A stretch of 9,160 nucleotides of DNA, from assembly GCA_002372545.1 (NCBI GenBank), contig DFHD01000029.1, positions 1 to 9,160 on the forward strand, given 5' to 3'. Under the pieces are notes generated by a model. It saw only the letters and a program-made list of their open reading frames with translations. It searched no databases and had not been told where the DNA came from. This DNA comes from Lachnospiraceae bacterium UBA3732 (GTDB lineage Bacteria; Bacillota; Clostridia; Lachnospirales; Lachnospiraceae). The translations under genes were made by a program, and so were the position numbers. Shown here piece after piece: positions 6,198 through 9,160 of this stretch. Every line of letters starts with the position of its first letter. Within the stretch, counting starts at the first letter, position 1.

Positions 6198-6662
6198 ATG
6201 GCAAAGGACAAGGAAGATAAGAAGGAAAAGAAACAGAAAAAGGAAAAAGGCGGCGGAGGCGGAGCGATAGCCCTCGTTCTTCTGCTTGCGCTTCTTGGCG
6301 GCGGCGCCGGCTATGGTTACGGCCAGGGCTGGTTTGACGGTGATAAGGACTCCAAGAAGGAAGGCTCTGCGGATACCGGTGAAAAGGATGCAGAGAAGAC
6401 GACTGAGGAGCAGGCAGCAACCGAGGCTGTGGATCCCGCAGCGGACGGCAAGATCGTGATCGTTGTTTCCGACGGTAAGATCACGGCAGACGGCAAGGAA
6501 TGTGCAGATGCTGCAGCGCTCAAGGAGTATCTGCTTTCTGTTAATAAGGACGGCACAGCTTATGAGCTGACAGACGACCATGCCATCAAGGCAACCTATG
6601 ATGAGGTAAAGGGCGTTCTGGACGGTCTGAAGTATGAATATACAGAGAAGACTGCTGAGTGA
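6198..6662 (+). CDS. Small membrane protein with ExbD/TolR-like outer domain
   Basis: A 154-residue protein. It has a very Lys/Glu-rich cytoplasmic N-terminus (1-17), polyglycine, a hydrophobic anchor (about 23-40), a charged Lys/Asp/Glu/Thr linker (45-80) and a C-terminal domain (84-150). That domain reads KIVIVVSDGKITADGKE, then ALKEYLLSV, then ATYDEVKGVLDGL, resembling the outer domain of ExbD/TolR: strand, dG-i-v-G turn, helix, and a Y-D-E-v helix near the end. The membrane segment has no Pro-x-x-Asp motif, so it is not an ion-conducting stator. The start is the ATG at 6198, 7 bases after GAAGGGAG (6183-6190). An in-frame TTG at 6138 lies upstream of the predicted transcription start and is rejected. 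It lies 145 bases after the ExbD-like gene, under its own promoter. The domain match is by eye; it may be an accessory or regulator of the ExbB/ExbD-like motor, or an unrelated small lipoprotein-like anchor. Confidence 0.78.
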   Translation: MAKDKEDKKEKKQKKEKGGGGGAIALVLLLALLGGGAGYGYGQGWFDGDKDSKKEGSADTGEKDAEKTTEEQAATEAVDPAADGKIVIVVSDGKITADGKECADAAALKEYLLSVNKDGTAYELTDDHAIKATYDEVKGVLDGLKYEYTEKTAE

Positions 6663-6735
6663 TCCGGAAGAAACAGCGCCAATCAGCAGAATCAGTTTGA
6701 ACAGGAAAACAGCGTAGCTTGGAGGGGGGCTTACT

Positions 6736-7272
6736 ATGGAATTTATGAATGTTGTGGAGACAAGACGAAGTGTACGGGCCTATAAGCCGGATCCGGTCGC
6801 CAAAGAGACCGTAGAGAAGGTGATCAGGGCAGCACAGCTGGCACCCACATGGAAGAACAGCCAGACCGGCCGTTACTATGTGATCATGTCGCCGGATAAG
6901 CTGGCAGAATTCAGAGAGAAATGTCTGCCGGAGTTTAATGCCAATAACTGCAAGGATGCACCGGTGCTGATCATCTGCACCTTCGAAGCAAACCGGGCAG
7001 GCTTTAACCGGGAGGGGGTTCCGGATAATGAGCTTGGCAATGAATGGGGTGCTTACGATCTGGGACTCCAGACCGAAAACCTTGTTCTGGCAGCAAAGAA
7101 TGAGGGGCTGGATACACTGATCATGGGTATCCGTGATGCGGATGCCATCAGAGAATTCCTCAGCGTGCCGGAAAGCCAGCATGTGGTTTCCGTGATCTCC
7201 ATGGGATACCGTGCAGCCGATCCGGAGATGCCGAAGCGGAAAGAGCTGGAGAAGGTTGCCGTATTCTTATAA
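6736..7272 (+). CDS. Small nitroreductase-family flavoprotein
   Basis: A 178-residue protein of the FMN-dependent nitroreductase fold. The N-terminal ETRRSVRAYKPDPV (residues 8-21) carries the FMN-phosphate-binding arginines R10, R11 and R14, followed by AAQLAPTWKNSQTGRYYVI. Later segments GAYDLGLQTENLVLAAKNEG, GIRDADAIREFLSVPE and SVISMGYRAADPEMPKRK match the dimer-interface helix and the C-terminal end of the family. Such enzymes reduce nitroaromatics, quinones or other electrophiles with NAD(P)H in the cytoplasm; the physiological substrate here is unknown. It is somewhat shorter than the longest E. coli NfsB-type members, which is normal for clostridial small nitroreductases. The start ATG follows a strong GGAGGGGGG at 6721-6729, and the gene is followed by a terminator. 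It probably shares the promoter at 6108 with the preceding gene, but a functional link to the envelope genes is not evident. Confidence 0.93.
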   Translation: MEFMNVVETRRSVRAYKPDPVAKETVEKVIRAAQLAPTWKNSQTGRYYVIMSPDKLAEFREKCLPEFNANNCKDAPVLIICTFEANRAGFNREGVPDNELGNEWGAYDLGLQTENLVLAAKNEGLDTLIMGIRDADAIREFLSVPESQHVVSVISMGYRAADPEMPKRKELEKVAVFL

Positions 7273-7300
7273 GATACCGGGCAAGGTCATAGGGTAAAGA

Positions 7301-7359
7301 AAAATCCGGATCTGCAGATTGCCAGCATATGCTGTGCAAAACTGCAGATCCGGTTTTTT
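7301..7359 (+). terminator. Rho-independent terminator, probably bidirectional
   Basis: A perfect 12-bp inverted repeat pairs 7306-7317 (CCGGATCTGCAG) with 7342-7353 (CTGCAGATCCGG), followed by six T residues at 7354-7359. The 24-base loop contains another perfect palindrome, CAGCATATGCTG (7323-7334), which would form its own small hairpin. On the minus strand the arm is followed by ATTTTTCTTT, so it can also stop transcription from the converging Ca2+ ATPase gene. Confidence 0.9.
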
Positions 7360-7371
7360 GTCATTTCTTAC

Positions 7372-7472
7372 GTATCATTATGAATTTACATATCATTATG
7401 AGATTATGTATCATTATGAAATTAGTATCATTATGAGATCTCGTATTATCATGAGATGACGTATTATCATAC
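7372..7472. repeat. Six-copy 18-bp intergenic tandem repeat
   Basis: Units start at 7372, 7390, 7408, 7425, 7443 and 7461, with periods of 18, 18, 17, 18 and 18. The first four share TATCATTATGA, whose core TCATTATGA is an odd palindrome; the last two read GTATTATCAT, a rearranged version. The array is AT-rich in a GC-richer neighbourhood and lies between the 3' ends of two converging genes, so it would be in the ATPase 3' untranslated RNA. No open frame or coding signal is seen in it. Confidence 0.85.
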
Positions 7473-7500
7473 AATCTTTGCTGACCGGGGCGGCGCAGCT

Positions 7501-9160
7501 TCAGGCCTTCCGGCGGATCCTTCTGACCAGCTTCGTAAACTCTACGATGGGGATGATCAGGAAAGCAATTGCCAGGGAAATCAGGAAGTTCCTTCCGCTG
7601 ATGGCTGTGAAGTGGAAGGCCTTCCGGAAGAAGGGAATAAACATCACGGCGATCGTCAGCAGGAATGCACCGAAGAGTGTGATCCAGAGAATCCCATTCT
7701 GCTTCTTCAGGGTAAAGAGGCTTCTGTCTCTTGACCGCATATTGAAGCTGTGGAAGATCTCAGCAGCGGAAAGGGTCAGGAAAGCCATGGTCATGCCTGT
7801 AGAGGAGGTCTGGATCTTCCAGTTGCCTGCCTCGTAGTGATGGCCCACAAAATATGCTCCCAGCGTCAGAAGGGCAATGAGGAAGCCCTGGAAAACAACG
7901 TCAAAGCCAAGTCCGCCGGCAAATATGCCTTCGCTCTTCTTTCTGGGCGGCCGGTTCATGCTGTCCTTATCGGCAGCCTCCGTACCCAGGCCGATGGCCG
8001 GGAAGCAGTCTGTGATCAGGTTGATCCACAGAAGATGCGCCGGCTTCAGAATCGTAAAGTTCATCAATGTGGCGATAAAGATGGCGAACACCTCCGCCAG
8101 GTTGGAGGAGAGCAGGAACTGGATCGCCTTACGCAGGTTGTCATAGATCCGGCGGCCCTCAGCTACGGCGGTCACGATGGTGGCGAAGTTATCGTCCGTC
8201 AGGATCATATCCGCTACATGCTTTGTTACATCGGTACCGGTGATGCCCATGCCCACGCCGATATCCGCAGATTTGATGGAGGGCGCATCGTTCACGCCGT
8301 CTCCGGTCATGGCGGTTACCTCGCCTCTGGCCTTCCATGCATTGACAATGCGTACCTTATGCTCAGGCTGTACCCGGGCGTAAACAGAATAGTCCGCAAC
8401 ATGTTCGGCAAAATATTCGTCGGAAAGCTCGGAAAGCTCTGCACCGGTAATGGCCAGCTGGCCTTCGGTCAGGATGCCCAGCTCCTTCGCAATGGCGATG
8501 GCGGTATCCTTGTGGTCGCCGGTGATCATGACCGGTCGGATGCCGGCAGAGCGGCATTCCACAATGGCGTCCTTAACTTCGGGACGGATGGGATCCTTCA
8601 TGGCGGAAAGACCGACGAAGGTAAGCTCCTGCTCCAGTGCCTCAGCCTCAAAGGAAGAGGGGGCGGAAGAGGACCTGGCCATACCCAGGGCAAGAACGCG
8701 GAGCGCCTGATCGGCAAAGCCCTTGTTCACGGCGGCGATTTCCTTCCGCTTTTCATCCGTCAGGGGCTTCACGCTGCCATCCTCGGCAAGGTAGCCGGTG
8801 CATCGGCCAAGTACCATATCCACAGCGCCCTTGGTATAACGGACAAAATCTCCTTCCGGGGTGGAATGAACGGTGGTCATCATCTTTCGGAGAGAATCGA
8901 AGGGAGCCTCACCGATCCGGGGATATTTAGCGGAAAGGTCGGGCTTCGGCAGTCCGTTCTTTCCGGCATCCGCCACGAGAGCACACTCGGTAGCTTCTCC
9001 GACGGCTTCGCCGTTTTCCCACTCCGCATCGCTGCAGAGTGCCATACCGGTCATCAGAAGGCCGGCATCGGGGGTGTAGCGGTCTACAACGGTCATCTTG
9101 TTCTGGGTCAGGGTACCGGTCTTATCCGAGCAGATAATGCCTGCGCAGCCCAGAGTCTCC
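7501..9160 (-). CDS. P2A-type calcium-transporting P-type ATPase (N-terminal part outside window)
   Basis: The visible 552 residues begin just before the phosphorylation site; the frame is open to the window edge, so the ATG at 9096 is internal. Motifs in order, numbered from the first visible codon, are ICSDKTGTLTQNK with phospho-Asp12 (9124-9126), the nucleotide-binding YTKGA (Lys110), KDPIRPEV, MITGDHKDTA and the hinge motif TGDGVNDAP (285-293). The C-terminal membrane domain follows. Residues equivalent to SERCA calcium ligands are present: Asn353 and Glu356 in SSNLAEVF (helix M5), Asn380, Thr383 and Asp384 in WINLITD (M6), and Glu467 in SAAEIFHSF (M8). This supports Ca2+ export from the cytoplasm driven by ATP, as in bacterial LMCA1/YloB-type pumps. 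The missing part would hold helices M1-M4 and the actuator domain with TGES. The gene ends in RRIRRKA and TGA at 7501, converging on the nitroreductase. No frameshift is seen. Confidence 0.95.
   Translation of the reverse strand, partial: ETLGCAGIICSDKTGTLTQNKMTVVDRYTPDAGLLMTGMALCSDAEWENGEAVGEATECALVADAGKNGLPKPDLSAKYPRIGEAPFDSLRKMMTTVHSTPEGDFVRYTKGAVDMVLGRCTGYLAEDGSVKPLTDEKRKEIAAVNKGFADQALRVLALGMARSSSAPSSFEAEALEQELTFVGLSAMKDPIRPEVKDAIVECRSAGIRPVMITGDHKDTAIAIAKELGILTEGQLAITGAELSELSDEYFAEHVADYSVYARVQPEHKVRIVNAWKARGEVTAMTGDGVNDAPSIKSADIGVGMGITGTDVTKHVADMILTDDNFATIVTAVAEGRRIYDNLRKAIQFLLSSNLAEVFAIFIATLMNFTILKPAHLLWINLITDCFPAIGLGTEAADKDSMNRPPRKKSEGIFAGGLGFDVVFQGFLIALLTLGAYFVGHHYEAGNWKIQTSSTGMTMAFLTLSAAEIFHSFNMRSRDRSLFTLKKQNGILWITLFGAFLLTIAVMFIPFFRKAFHFTAISGRNFLISLAIAFLIIPIVEFTKLVRRIRRKA

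Noticed and set aside
7372..7472. CRISPR array
   Set aside because: The units are contiguous at 17-18 bp with no spacers, and no cas gene is near.

Overview
The window looks like chromosomal DNA of a Gram-positive Bacillota, most likely a Clostridia/Lachnospiraceae-type gut or rumen anaerobe. I infer this from purine-rich AGGAG-type ribosome binding sites, a moderately GC-rich composition, and an envelope gene set (LytR-CpsA-Psr protein, membrane-anchored clostripain-family protease, SERCA-type calcium ATPase). No genus can be assigned by eye.

Layout: (1) 1-653, the C-terminal part of a family-2 glycosyltransferase of the dolichyl/undecaprenyl-phosphate mannose synthase type. (2) 714-1856, an LCP-family wall glycopolymer ligase. 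(3) 1945-4332, a large type II membrane-anchored clostripain (C11) cysteine protease. (4) 4375-5298 and 5295-6053, an overlapping pair resembling ExbB/TolQ/MotA and ExbD/TolR. (5) 6198-6662, a small membrane protein whose outer domain looks like the ExbD/TolR C-terminal domain; it is preceded by a perfect consensus sigma-A promoter (TTGACA, 17 bp, TATAAT). (6) 6736-7272, a small nitroreductase, followed by a strong, probably bidirectional terminator. (7) 7372-7472, six copies of an 18-bp AT-rich intergenic repeat. (8) 7501-9160 on the minus strand, the catalytic and C-terminal part of a P2A-type Ca2+ ATPase, cut by the window edge.

The most interesting part is 1945-6662. ExbB/ExbD-type 5:2 motors normally power outer-membrane or flagellar machinery, but here the pair sits in an apparent Gram-positive with no TonB, OmpA-like or outer-membrane partner in view. 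It is tightly linked to a surface-anchored C11 protease and to a second protein with an ExbD-like outer domain but no channel-type transmembrane aspartate. The proteins share a style: polyglycine-flanked membrane anchors, long low-complexity linkers, and a coiled coil with an Asn/Gly repeat in the ExbD-like protein. My hypothesis is a proton-motive-force-driven cell-surface module, perhaps working on or through the peptidoglycan and coupled to surface proteolysis. The genes themselves are well supported; the joint function is inference.

Every gene from 1 to 7272 runs on the plus strand with short gaps, and the Ca2+ ATPase converges on them. Gaps between genes are all under 300 bp.
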